Positions 1 through 12,500 are shown, numbered from the stretch's first letter. The stretch is DNA of 64,000 nt from Sambucus nigra (GCA_949130495.1 OX422216.1:99579967-99643966), one strand, 5' to 3'. A program made the numbers and translations. Notes: generated by a model from the sequence alone, not told the origin.

Positions 1-120
1 TAATTCTAGCATGTGATTAAGCATGGAGCATAGACTAGAAAATGATTAAACATGCATACACTTAGCAATGATATATAATATGAAGCACAAAAATCTAGAT
101 TATGAAAACAACTAACACAT

Positions 121-942
121 TCAACCTTTAAATTTAGCAAGAGAGGTTTCATGTGAAAGCAAATGATAATCAACAAATCTAATATCTAGCGCGTCTAAAA
201 ATGATTTTCGAACCCATATAAATGTATATTTAAAATGATGGGATTTGGAAACAAATGGGATGCTAGATATAGGCTTCTTAGGCCTTATTTTAAGATCAAA
301 ACAAAATGACCTAAGGTGACCTTTCCTACCACAATGCAAGCATGTGAAAACACGAGAAATGTTACCTAAGGTGTGACCTTTTCTAAAGTCTTTATATAAA
401 GTAGACCCTCTAAAACAAACAAAGGTTTTAGCTTTAGCAACGGAAGTATTTGAGCTAGATGATCTAGAACCATCACAACTACTACTCGAGTCTTGTAAGT
501 CATTTTTCATTTTTAAAATATCATACTCAAGTAATAAATTAGACTCCTCAATTTTACGGGACTCCTTCTTTAAATTTTTAATTATACCTAGAAGGTTATC
601 ACGCTCCCCCTCAATGTGAGCAAACGTGTCCCTAAGAGTCTTTTCTCGATTATCACTCTCTTTCTTGGACTTTTCTAAAATATTATAATTGTGATTTATG
701 TCCATGAGCTTTTCACGAAAAATATCTTTTTGAGATAGGGAGGTGTGCAAGAATTCAACTTTAGCTTTAAAACAAGAATTTTCATCCTCAAGAAATTTAA
801 TTCTTTTTACAAATCTCAAATTTAATTCTCTTACTTTTTCGTTACACTTATTAAGCCCATTAAATTCCTCTCGAATAGAAAAAATTTCATTATCATTAGA
901 AATGGACAAATTTTCATTAAGACGTCCCATCGAGAGATGCAA
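121..942 (-). CDS. Ty1/copia (SIRE-like) gag C-terminal half, 273 codons
   Basis: An open frame starts at the ATG ending at 942 and stops at 121. Residues 1-150 are charged, heptad-like and probably coiled coil. A Ser-rich linker follows (about 152-165), then a CCHC zinc knuckle CLHCGRKGHLRSFC (C201, C204, H209, C214), and a basic tail containing IWVRKS. Coiled coil, second zinc knuckle and a WVRKS-like segment just before the protease are the usual order in the C-terminal part of SIRE-type copia gag proteins. The N-terminal UBN2-type gag domain is missing, although the frame begins only about 105 bp after the primer-binding site. No protease follows in bases 1-120. Gag would bind and package element RNA. 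This copy looks like an internally deleted derivative. Assignment to copia gag is firm; autonomy is unlikely. Confidence 0.75.
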   Translation of the reverse strand: MHLSMGRLNENLSISNDNEIFSIREEFNGLNKCNEKVRELNLRFVKRIKFLEDENSCFKAKVEFLHTSLSQKDIFREKLMDINHNYNILEKSKKESDNREKTLRDTFAHIEGERDNLLGIIKNLKKESRKIEESNLLLEYDILKMKNDLQDSSSSCDGSRSSSSNTSVAKAKTFVCFRGSTLYKDFRKGHTLGNISRVFTCLHCGRKGHLRSFCFDLKIRPKKPISSIPFVSKSHHFKYTFIWVRKSFLDALDIRFVDYHLLSHETSLAKFKG

Positions 943-1048
943 AACAAAAATGAGAGTGAGTAATAATATGAACCACCTAAAAATTCAAGGAGCACAAAAA
1001 TTGTAAAAGCCGAAAAACGGATCTTTGACGCGATAACTTAGCGGTCCA

Positions 1049-1060
1049 GCTCTGATACCA
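1049..1060 (-). promoter_or_regulatory. PBS of the left copia element (initiator Met-tRNA type)
   Basis: On the minus strand this reads TGGTATCAGAGC, the standard plant retrotransposon PBS complementary to the 3' end of initiator Met-tRNA. Three bases separate it from the LTR end (TATACA on the minus strand). It fixes the direction of the element (minus) and one LTR boundary. Confidence 0.85.
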
Positions 1061-1063
1061 ATT

Positions 1064-1834
1064 TGTATAGGCGTAAGCCCCCAATTTAAAATCCTTATAC
1101 AAAAAGTAATAATTTCCTTTTTAGATGCGGAAGCGGAGATGGTTCAATAAAACAACAAATTTTAATTTTTCTCAAATTAAAATTAAACAAAGTGAAATAT
1201 GATGAAATACACACACAAATTGAATTTCACTTAAACCAAATTAATTAACCTAAGTCCTAGAAATTTGCCCAAGTCATATTTTTTATTTAATCAAATTAGA
1301 CTAAACCAATTTTAACAAGTTAAATTAACGACTTGAATTAGATTGACATATTACCCAAATTTATTTAACACCAAAATAAATTAGTAGTGATTAAACCAAA
1401 TTTTATCTTGTTAGCTAAGCATGCGTTCTAGGTGAGTATAACAAGATAAAATAAACAATAAATCACTACTCCACGATGTACGAGGAAAAACCCACAACGA
1501 GAAAAAACCTCGGACGGCCCTAGCCTCAATATCCACTAAGTATGGTTTTACAAATATAAGACAGAAAGACTTACAACACTCGACTTTATCCCTCTCAAGC
1601 CCCGATGCTTCTTCTTGTAGACACCTCCACCTAGAGAATAACCACGGAGCTCCACCACGGTCTCGGAATCCATCGATCGGACTTTATATGGTCACCGTCA
1701 CCCGAACAAGGAGCCTTTCTCCAAGTGGGTAAATCAACGCAAACATCTTCTTCTTTGTGGGATGTAGGAGCAAACCCAAACGCCTGTTCAAAATGGTAGA
1801 GATGAAAAACCGGTGCCAAATACTCCAAGCAATG

Positions 1835-1867
<33 letters not shown>

Positions 1868-2161
1868 AGTAACTTGGATAAACAAACTTTGGGTGTGAAA
1901 CAAGTGTTTAAAAGATTGTTCTTGAAAAATAACAACACTTAAATAATGAACTTTTTCCTTTTGAAATTAAGATCTCAAACTCTCTCTTGGAGGTTGTAGG
2001 ATATGAAAAAGTTAACTCTCCAAAGTTGATTCCCGCACTTAGATAATCAGATAAAAGTTAATGGGGAAAGATAATGGGAAAGTGGGTGAAAACTGTCAAA
2101 AACTGCCATTTAACTGTTCCCGCCAAATCTCGTTCGAACGAGATTTGTCGTTCGAACGAAG
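1064..2161 (-). mobile_element. Copia 5' LTR, part 1 (PBS-proximal half)
   Basis: The LTR begins in plus-strand terms with TGTATAGG directly beyond the PBS, and is interrupted at 2161 by LARD1. It holds a (TA)n tract at about 1835-1862 and, close to the break, two 12-bp palindromes TCGTTCGAACGA (2130-2141 and 2148-2159). Small open frames over the (TA)n tract are not genes. The other half is at 12586-13070. Confidence 0.7.
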
Positions 2162-2731
2162 TGTGACACCCCGCCTAATTAAATACCGGGCGATCACTCC
2201 TTTATTAAATTAAAATCAAGGTGAGCAGTTGGTTCATTCTTAGCATCACTGTCGTAAAAATAACTTTTTCCAAATTACCACCCTAATTAAATTAAGCTAA
2301 GTGTCAAAACCATTTTTAACCTTTCTAACCAAATTGTATTTTTAAAGAAAAACTTATTTATTTGATTATTAACCACATTTTCAATAAGTAAGAACCATAC
2401 CACAATTATCCTGGAACATAATCCAATTGATTTAAACATTCAACATCCAAAATCCCAACATTGAAAACTTACTGTAAAACATACATACTGAATAAATCCC
2501 AAAGTAACAGTACTAGAAATAACTGAAATACAAATGTCCCAACAAAACAGATAAATAGTGGAAAGGGCGACACATGCCCTAATAACTGAGAATCATAGAA
2601 GTGGAATCAAGTAAATGAAATCGAATAAGCAAGTGGCCTGCAACTCCCACCTAAGCTGCAGCACGTTCCTTCCAAGGGATCCTAAACAAGACGCCCCTGT
2701 GGCTGGGCACCTGTAGTACATACATATATAT

Positions 2732-2773
<42 letters not shown>

Positions 2774-3284
2774 GGAAAAACGGGTCAGAGCACGATAGTG
2801 TATATGATTTAAAAATTCGTTTAGCAAGTATTTAAATTGATACAGGCCAATGCAACAACATATTAGTGCGACACTCTCTTGAGAAATTCTCACCTCTCTT
2901 CTAATGTGCACACCTATCGCTCTAACCTTACCAATGGTCTATATCATCATATATCACGCTATCCTTTCCCAATGGTTTAACTTATCCTAGGTTATTCGCA
3001 GGATTCAAAATTTAACGATTCAATTGTTTGAAAAGAATATTTCAATTAGTAACCAAAGTTCTCATTTTAACTTTATTAATCAATAAAGTTTTCCAGTGTC
3101 ATATTATACTTTCTCAAAATAAGTATTTACAATTTGAGTCATCAACCATGTTCTACATATCAAATCACAGTAGGCAGATCCAGATTTCAGAATTTCATAT
3201 ATATATTAACTACTCGTAAAATATATATATCATAACAGCACCCTTAATAAAAACTAAGGTGCGGGCATACTCTACTATCCAAAA

Positions 3285-3476
3285 CCCCGTATCACTCGTA
3301 TTAAGGGGAATACAGTCGGAATCACTCTCGAATTGTATTAACACATACACAAACAATATTGAGGCGAAGCATAGATTCCAAGTCTCTAAGAGGATGGCAC
3401 ATGCCTGCGTCTCTTAGGACCGTCTGAACTATCACATCGATAGCCTGTACCAAGGATATCTATCTTCTAGGGTACA
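3285..3476. promoter_or_regulatory. Stem-loop cluster, LARD1 3' LTR
   Basis: I: CCCC 3285-3288 / GGGG 3305-3308. II: AATACA 3309-3314 / TGTATT 3334-3339. III: CTAAGAG 3386-3392 / CTCTTAG 3411-3417. A fourth is TGTACC 3446-3451 / GGTACA 3471-3476. It lies just upstream (element sense) of the TATA-like tract at 3195-3235. III recurs in the 5' LTR at 10767-10773 / 10792-10798. Confidence 0.75.
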
Positions 3477-4034
3477 AGTCAATATCCCCCATAAAGGTCC
3501 CATCGAGATAAGACTGTCCCAGTGCGGTAACCTCAAGGATAGCAAGTAGCGTGGGCATGATTTTCACACATAGATAGCATATGCATACACAATCATATAA
3601 CTATACTAATATTACCATATCAATATTGGGTATATTCTCAAATCCCATAGTTATGACATTTATCCTTATTTCCACATTATTAGAATCGCGTATAAGGGTT
3701 CGTCTCTAACCTTAATTCGAAGGATTCTTTCAACTTATTACGTAACTCTCATGGACTCTATCCTCCCAAGTATAAAATTCAGTAGGTGTCCTTTTTATGT
3801 TCCAACGTAACTCTCATATGCATTTCCCCCTTTTATACATAAATTCATCGACCCATAAGTAATTATCCTCAAAATTACAATTCTCATCTCATATTAAAAA
3901 TCCCAAAATTATTCATATGTCCTACTGATCTTCCCTATCTCCCAAAACACTTTATTAAGGATGTCCAAGAATTATTTCACATTAAATTGAATTTAACTAT
4001 CTTAAAAAGGGAAATAGGAGTCTTCCAGGAGGGG

Positions 4035-4106
4035 TCGATCGATCGAGGTCTGGGGCTCGATCGATCGAACCTTCGATCGATCGAAGCTCTGGGCTCGATC
4101 GATCGA
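4035..4106. repeat. Palindrome array, 4 x TCGATCGATCGA (LARD1 3' LTR)
   Basis: Perfect 12-bp palindromes at 4035-4046, 4057-4068, 4073-4084 and 4095-4106, with spacers rich in GGTCTGGGGC and GCTCTGGGC. The array lies about 1.13 kb from the 5' end of the LTR in element sense. Confidence 0.95.
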
Positions 4107-5237
4107 TCAAGCAGGTATTACGATTTCTGCAGTTTTGCAATTACGGGTTCTAACACATATCTTCATCCAAATTCAAGTTTTTTCATTCCTAAACGTCCAA
4201 AGATTCATACTACTAACATTATATCATCATACTAGGTATTTCCAACGTAAAGCATGTGGATTTCTATCACTAAACATGGATTAATAGCCCAAAATTTTAT
4301 ATAATTATCAAGAACCCTAGAATTCTCTTAAACATGGTTCTAACAAGTATTTCCAGAAATTTCTTCTTATAAACATCATAATTTCATGGGTAATTCCTCT
4401 ACATGGCAAGGGTTTCCAGAATTATCAATTTATCCATCACTACATGCAATTTCCTAACTCATATCTTAGGTTTCTTACATAAAAACTCATTCTAATTACT
4501 CCTAAACTAATATGAAAGATGCATCAACGAAAAAAGCAAGATAAACACTTGCCTGGGATTTTTGGTGTTCTGATTTGCAGATGATTTTGGTGTGGTTGCG
4601 TTCCCCGTCGCGCGATCTACGCGTTGGTGGCGGTGGCGATGTAAACGGATGGATTTTGGGCCTTGGATTGCCTTGAGAGCTCTCTCCTTTCCTCTCCTAT
4701 GGCCGTCATTTGTCTTTGGTTGTTCTAACCGTAGAAGGCAACCTTAGACATCTGATATAACCCTTAGAATTTCGTGGGTTTAATTACCCAAATATGCGAA
4801 ATGTCCAAAACGCCCTCCTGGGGTACTAATTAGGCCTAAAAACATCCCGAGACCCAAACTAAACCCCCGGGTGCACTTTTCTGACTATCTCGACCCTTCC
4901 GGATGCGTTGGCGCACTCAAAACGACCATACGAACAACTTATAAAATATTCACTTTTATTTATCAATATTTAGTCCCGACGCGACACGGGCGCGTCCCGA
5001 CTCAAATTTCCAAAATTGTCATTTTATTCACACGTGACAATATTATAAAAATAAATCTCATATATTACTATACTCATCCAGTAATATGCAACAAATAATA
5101 TATTCCCAATAATTACTAACTCTTGTCACGCTAGTAAATATTTAAAACAACATTTCGGATTAAAATTAAATTAATTTATCTCAATTAAATTTAATAAATC
5201 CTTAAATTTAAAAGCCATGAAAATACGGGGTATTACA

Positions 5238-5290
5238 TACTTCCCCCCTAATAACGGAATTTCGTCCCGAAATTCGGAAAATAAGGCCTA
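5238..5290 (-). promoter_or_regulatory. LARD1 polypurine tract and adjacent inverted repeat
   Basis: The minus strand reads TAGGGGGGAAGTA against the 3' LTR, a standard PPT for plus-strand DNA priming. Just inside it lies GAATTTCGTCCCGAAATTC, an 8-bp perfect inverted repeat with a 3-nt loop. From memory, Del/Tekay pol genes end in very similar sequence beside their PPT, so this is probably a pol remnant. Confidence 0.75.
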
Positions 5291-7239
5291 TCAGGTAGCA
5301 CAATTCTGGATATCCTTGTCAGTACGCAAACTATCTACATAGTACGGCGCTCAATCACTATAGCTTTTTCCTCACAGCAACATTGTTTTACATTCTCACT
5401 GGAGACACTTCACATTGCACTCCCAACTGACAACATTTGAATAGGTTACGTCTATACGTTATAAATTCCATTATCTCACTATCATTAGGAGGCCGCACCT
5501 CACTACATGACAACTACTCGGATTTATTCATACATAATATTCCCATTCTGAGAAGATCATACGAACATTTGACCACTCTTGACTGCCTAAAATAGTCGTG
5601 GAATTCCACCATAGTTATCGGATATTTTCTCGACCGATCAAAAATTCTGATTATCTACTCTCCTCTAAACATACGGAAGGAGAATAGTCGAGGTTCTTCC
5701 ATAACAAAACCTTAATAAGTACCTCGTACGCGACAAACAGGTACGAGTGCTTCTACAGAGCATACTTGAAATCATCGTACCAAGATTCCAAAATCTCCTT
5801 CACGTGGCTCCACTAATATTTAATCACCATGCGCTTATTCCCTGGCTAAGGATGATACATCCTACTCGAAACGAAATCTTATCTCCGCTGGTTCCTGAAA
5901 TCTCATTTCAAAGGTAGGATTCACCAATCTCATCCTAATTCAGAAATTTATACTGTGCCGGACCATGCACTGGCGCGATCCTTCCTTTTAAAGGAAGTCT
6001 GGGGCATACTAGTTAATATTGTAAGCCAGACCAAAGGAATATCAATCACTTCCTTCTTTGCGACTTAATTCACATGTTCGGGATAAACCCTTGATCTTGT
6101 TTTGAGGATGGCAACCCATCCAAGAACTTTACCGACTTTACCCACCTCTTCCAATTTCAGGAATTTTCGATAAACACAAAATTCTTTGGTTGATTCTCCT
6201 CTTTCAACCAAACCTTACCTATGGGTAGTGCATGTAGAGGCTACTCACTACGTCTCGCTAAACATCGATTCTTCCCTTGAAATGTCTTACATTAAGTGAC
6301 ACATAATACTCCCCTTCCTTCCTTGGAGTATGCCGGAAGTTCCGACCCGTGCTCTTCTCTCCACGAAGCGCACTTTTGGATCTCTTATACTATACTAACA
6401 TCATTACTCTTTGTATGCAAAAGTCGCTCTCACACTTGACTAATAATAACTCCGCTCCGGGTGTGCTTCATAACAATTAAATTCTACTCTATTCAAGGAA
6501 TACCAATTCTTGAATGGCTTCCCACAGCCTTCCAATCAAGTTAGGGCGTGCTATTCTAATTGCACACTTATGTATGAATTATCGCCCCTCATGTGATGTT
6601 TAATCCACTCTATCACTTACACTTCGTTATACTAGTCCCACAAACATATATTTCACACGTCTATTACCACGTCCCTTCGACTCGGACTATTTTAACTGTA
6701 GTTAACCAAGATGCCCACATTTTTGCAACACTCCGACCGCCCTGGGAGAGCGAGCGACGTGCTACTCATCTGTAGGACTAACTAAATTCAACGGAATAGA
6801 AGGAATAGGGCATTCAAATTACATGACAACAAAAGAGGAATAATAATTCTCAACCTTCCTCAGATAAGTACAACAATTTTCCCAAATAGGTACAACAACC
6901 AAAATAAATCACTAATGCTCTATTCATCAAAATAATTACAGGTCATCTCTTTTGTATAATATAAAGTTCTTTCCAGATAATCCATGCTAAAAATCATTCC
7001 AACTCTTTATTCACCTTGTGTTCTGTACGCGGTTATGACATTTGGGTACTCTCAATCACTCTAGAAATCAAAATTCATAAATTCTCCTTATCATCGTTCC
7101 ACCACTCAACTCGTGGGGATAACTTTCAATGCTTTCCTACCATAAAAATCCGGCTCCAATGACCTTAAAACAAAATTTAACTTCCAACTTACATATTTAA
7201 TTACTTGATCCCATTTCGACCAGGGTACCGAACTCATGG

Positions 7240-7400
7240 AATAGTGACCAAACGTCTCCCTATTTCCAACCTTACGCTAAGTTTCATGCGTGGGATGTCT
7301 CGCAAAGCGAAATCCAAACAAGGAACCCCCCCGATACACTACTACCTAGCATTGTCGGTTATCGAAATCCGTTAGGTCCTTCGTCCATAGTATATACCCC
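7240..7400 (-). other. Conserved module, LARD1 interior copy
   Basis: Contains GTAGTAGTGTATCGG, GGATTTCGCTTTGCGAGA and CCCACGC in element sense. The same block lies in both LARD2 interiors and, unexpectedly, inside the LTR of the 59031 element. A short inverted repeat TCGC-AAA-GCGA sits in its core. Confidence 0.85.
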
Positions 7401-9549
7401 TTTATTCCGTCCCTTGACAGAAAAGTTACAATTTCTCCCGTAATTATGCTTAACAAAGAACGTTTCACCAATTTCACTATCGTCCCGTATTGGTTGATGG
7501 TAATTACATTCTATAAACCTCGGATACATACGATCGAAATTCTCTAAATTTCCTTTTTCTAACATTAGGGGTATAACTCTTAACTCCCACATCTCTTAAG
7601 GATAAATATAACACTGCACTCTTCCTATCACTAAGTCCGGAGTGCTAAACATAATACCGAGTCAAGTCTTTTCGCTCAACGGTAAATCCCGGTACATACT
7701 GAATCATACTGACAAAGTCTATACATACATTGGTATCGAATATCTCGAGCCCACTATCTCCTCCGAAGTCTCTAGGATAGATAATATAAGTGCGAGTCCA
7801 ACCTTCTTACAGGTAAAGCCTCGCCAAAACAAAACGTGTTGCACTAATGTAACTACTCCGATAGCCTTGCAATAAATGTCCACTATCATACTACCCATTT
7901 CTATAACATTTTAACAAAGATAATATCATACTCGTGTATCGCATCACTACATCGAGTAGCCTCAATAAAGTATAAAACACTATTAATATACTCATTCATC
8001 CCCCGCGGATAGCACCAAAGAAAAATCCCGCTATACTAAGGAAAAATATTCACATAATGGTAACATTTATAATGATATGCATTAAACTCGTCTCACATGC
8101 TAATCTAGCAATGAACAAAATATGGTGACTCGCTCGTGTCACATAAACACGCCGCATCCTCTAAGGATACAGCTTATACTTCCATCCTGGCAATCGTCTT
8201 GACTGCACAAATGGTTTTCGGACGTAACACGTCTGCCCAAACCAAAACAAAATTATTTTTTAATCTTCGTCCTTTACTAGGCACCGTATTCTTGTCCCTT
8301 TTTCTCACTTTGGAACATATTATCGCGAGAAATTTCACTCCGCACCAAAATACCTCAACACATAATTCACTTACCACCTGTCCTACTAACCAGGTTAGGA
8401 TTGTCCTTCTCTCAGACGTTAGTAAACTCGATTCCTGTTAGCCATCCCAGTTGTTCCCTTAGCTTTTTAGGCCATAAAGATCATGTTACTATCTATAATA
8501 GTACTTACTGAATTTACTATCACTTGGTAAGAATTTAACTATCTGAAGCATTTAAATGGTTCCCCTGATGTGTATCCACATCCCTTTGCGGTGCTACACT
8601 ACCATCCTTATATTTAGTCTTATTCTCGACTAAATTAACTTCCCCCACAAAGAAGCGTTATCATCTATATTGACAAAATATGACATTGTCAACCTCTGAA
8701 TCAGTCGTCCATCAGAATTTCCTCCTCGAGTATTATCAACTATTATTACAAGTTGGTCTCCCACTTGGAGTCGTTTCCTCTACTAGTATCTACCTCTTTC
8801 GATACAAAATTCGCTAACGGTTAAGATTCATATTCACGAATGGACCCCTGACATGCCCTCCCTCGATGAGTTCAGAACCACATTTGTTTCTCATCCTAAA
8901 CAGTTGAGGAAGGAACATACGGTCAACACTGTACCTAAGGTTCTCCTATAGGCATAGCATTCCACTTCTAAAATTGGTGGTTGACTCCAACCATTATAAT
9001 TTCGTCCCGAAAGCCAAGAAAATTTTCTCTAAATTTTCACTTTCAGTTTGCCACACTCCGTCCTATATTTAAGCCTTTGGATACTTTACCTCCTTTGGTA
9101 AACACATAAAATTTTCGCGTTTCTAAAATTTCCCACTGACAGTCTCTACACGTTTTTGTAATACGTTGGGTAAGTTTACCCTCGCACCTCATTTATCTAT
9201 AACAGCATTTGAAAATTATTGCTGCACCTTAGTCGCCTTTATAGTCGTGGCTTCTCGTGCCATAATGGAGGTGACCTCGACTACGGTCATCATCCTCGGA
9301 TATATTGCATAATCTCAACTGAGCCCTGCCTCCTGATGTACGCTTAACGGTCCTCTTCTGACATCCGTCATCGCTCGGCACACGCACACATCCGAACAAA
9401 ATTAGAATTCACTAGTGTACACACATTATAGCAGGAGAATGAAATCTCGTCAAAGGAATCGACAATCCTAAACATAGGGCTCTATAACAAACAAAGTAAC
9501 GCTGAAAGCATAATAAGCCGTACAGATCCTAAGGACACTAGAACCCGAT

Positions 9550-9561
9550 GCTCTGATACCA
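9550..9561 (-). promoter_or_regulatory. LARD1 PBS
   Basis: Minus-strand TGGTATCAGAGC, two bases from the 5' LTR, complementary to initiator Met-tRNA. About 150 bp of following leader is closely matched in both LARD2 interiors and in the plus-strand element at 62514. Confidence 0.88.
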
Positions 9562-9563
9562 CC

Positions 9564-12500
9564 TGTGACACCCCGCCTAATTAAATACCGGGCAATCACT
9601 CCTTTATTAAATTAAAATCAAGGTGAACAGTTGGTTCATTCTTAGCATCACTGTCGTAAAAAAAACTTTTTTCCAAATTACCATCCTAATTAAATTAAGC
9701 TAAGTGTCAAAACCATTTTTAACCTTTCTAACCAAATTGTATTTTTAAAGAAAAACTTATTTATTTGATTATTAACCACATTTTCAATAAGTAAGAACCA
9801 TACCACAATTATCCTGGAACATAATCCAATTGATTTAAACATTCAACATCCAAAATCCCAACATTGAAAACTTAATGTAAAACATACATACTGAATAAAT
9901 CCCAAAGTAGCAGTACTAGAAATAACTGAAATACAAATGTCCCAACAAAACAGATAAATAGTGGAAAGGGCGACACATGCCCCAATAACTGAGAATCATA
10001 GAAGTGGAATCAAGTAAATGAAATCGTCAAAGCAAGTGACCTGCAACTCCCACCTAAGCTGCAGCACGTTCCTTCCAAGGGATCCTAAGCAAGATGCCCC
10101 TGTGGCTGGGCACCTGTAGTACATACATATATATACGAGAGAGAGAGAGAGAGAGGAAAAACAGGTAAGAGCCCGATAGTGTATATGATTTAAAAATTCG
10201 TTTAGCAATTATTTAAATTGATACAGGCCAATGCAACAACATATTAGTGCGACACTCTCTTGAGAAATTCTCACCTCTCTTCTAATGTGCACACCTATCG
10301 CTCTAACCTTCCCAATGGTCTATCTCATCATATATCACGCTATCCTTTCCCAATGGTTTAACTTATCTTAGGTTATTCGCAGGATTCAAAATTTAACGAT
10401 TCAATTGTTTGAAAAGAATATTTCAATTAGTAACCAAAGTTCTCATTTTAACTTTATTAATCAATAAAGTTTTCCAGTGTCATATTATACTTTCTCAAAA
10501 CAAGTATTTACAATTTGAGTCATCAACCATGTTCTACATATCAAATCACAGTAGGCAGTTCCAGATTTCAGAATTTCATATATATATTAACTACTCGTAA
10601 AATATATATATCATAACAGCACCCCAAATAAAAACTATGGTGCGGGCATACTCTACTATCCAAAACCCCGTATCACTCGTATTAAGGGGAATACATTCGG
10701 AATCACTCTCGAATTGTATTAACACATACACAAACAATATTGAGGCGAAGTATAGATTCCAAGTCTCTAAGAGGATGGCACATGCCTGCGTCTCTTAGGA
10801 CTGTCTGAACTATCACATCGATAGCCTGTACCAAGGATATCTATCTTCTAGGGTACAAGTCAATATCCCCCATAAAGGTCCCATCGAGATAAGACTGTCC
10901 CAGCGCGGTGACCTCAGGGATAGCAAGTAGCGTGGGCATGATTTTCACACATAGATAGCATATGCATACACAATCATATAACTATACTAATATTACCATA
11001 TCAATATTGGGTATATTCTCAAATCCCATAGTTACGACATTTATCCTTATTTCCACATTATTAGAATCGCGTATAAGGGTTCGTCTCTAACCTTAATTCG
11101 AAGGATTCTTTCAACTTATTACGTAAGTCTCATGGACTCTATCCTCCCAAGTATAAAATTCAGTAAGTGTCCTTTTTATGTTCCAACGTAACTCTCTTAT
11201 GCATTTCCCCCTTTTATACATAAATTCATCGACCCTTAAGTAATTATCCTCAAAAATACAATTCTCATCTCATATTAAAAATCCCAAAATTATTCATATG
11301 TCCTACTGATCTTCCCTATCTCCCAAAACACTTTATTAAGGATGTCCAAGAATTATTTCACATTAAATTGAATTTAACCATCTTAAAAAGGGAAATAGGA
11401 GTCTTCCAGGAGGGGTCGATCGATCGAGGTTTGGGGCTCGATCGATCGATCAAGCAGGTATTGCGATTTCTGCAGTTTTGCAGTTAGGGGTTCTAACACA
11501 TATCTTCATCCAAATTCAAGTTTTTTCATTCCCAAACGTCCAAAGATTCATACTACTAACATTATATCATCATACTAGGTATTTCCAACGTAAAGCATGT
11601 GGATTTCTATCACTAAACATGGATTAATAGCCCAAAAATTTATATAATTATCAAGAACCCTAGAATTCTCTTAAACATGGTTCTAACAAGTATTTTCAGA
11701 AATTTCTTCTTATAAACATCATAATTTCGTGGGTAATTCCTCTACATGGCAAGGGTTTCCAGAATTATCAATTTATCCATCACTACATGCAATTTCCTAA
11801 CTCATATCTTAGGTTTCTTCCATAAAAACTCATTCTAATTACTCCTAAACTAATATGAAAGATGCATCAACGAAATAAGAAAGATAAACACTTGCCTGGG
11901 ATTTTTGGTGTTCTGATTTGCAGATGATTTTGGTGTGGTTGCGTTCCCCGTCGCGCGATCTACGCGTTGGTGGTGGTGGCGGTGCAAACGGGTGGATTTT
12001 GGGCCTTGGATTGCCTTGAGAGCTCTCTCCTTTCCTCTCCTATGGCCGTCATTTGTCTTTGGTTGTTCTAACCCTAGAAGGAAACCTTAGACATCTGATA
12101 TAACCCTTAGAATTTCGTGGGTTTAATTACCCATATATGCGAAATGTCCAAAACGCCCTCCCGGGGTACTAATTAGGCCTAAAAACGCCTCGAGACCCAA
12201 ACTAAACCCCCGGGTACACTTTTCTCACTATCTCGACCCTTCCGGATGTGTTGGTGCACTCAAAACGACCATACGAACAACTTATAAAATATTCACTTTT
12301 ATTTATCAATATTTAGTCTCGACGCGACACGGGCGCGTCCCGACTCAAATTTCCAAAATTGTCATTTTATTCACACGTGACAATATTATAAAAATAAATC
12401 TCATATATTACTATACTCATCCAATAATATGCAACAAATAATATATTCCCAATAATTACTAACTCTTGTCATTCTAGTAAATATTTAAAACAACATTTCG

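Larger units (their letters stand above)
2162..5237 (-). repeat. LARD1 3' LTR (3076 bp)
   Basis: Homologous along its length to 9564-12580. Element-sense landmarks: TGTAATACCCC end at 5237, a conserved TGAGTGCGCCAA box near 4910, a four-unit palindrome array at 4035-4106, stem-loops at 3285-3476, a TATA-like tract at about 3195-3235, a (GA)n tract at about 2735-2775, and the inner edge at 2162. The differences from the 5' LTR that I noticed are mostly single-base changes plus length changes in the GA and TCGA arrays. A 63-codon frame at 3028-3219 recurs at the matching place in the other LTR and is a by-product of LTR identity. Confidence 0.88.
5238..9563 (-). mobile_element. LARD1 interior, non-coding
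   Basis: This 4.3-kb stretch lies between PBS and PPT and has no recognisable protein domain on either strand. It aligns by eye with the two LARD2 interiors: the PPT-proximal 50 bp, the 7240-7400 module and the PBS-proximal 150 bp are most alike. Frames such as 8136-8441 and 7359-7592 do not look conserved as protein. Confidence 0.8.

Noticed and set aside
4035..4106. Regularly spaced short palindromes as a CRISPR-like array
   Set aside because: Units are 12 bp, spacers are short and related to each other, and the setting is a plant LTR.
8136..8441. 101-codon frame in the LARD1 interior
   Set aside because: No recognisable motif, and the corresponding LARD2 regions (around 44153-44474, 51400-51700) read in different frames with stops.
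9541..9561. tRNA-like GCTCTGATACCA segments as tRNA genes
   Set aside because: Only 12 bp match, always next to an LTR: these are primer-binding sites.
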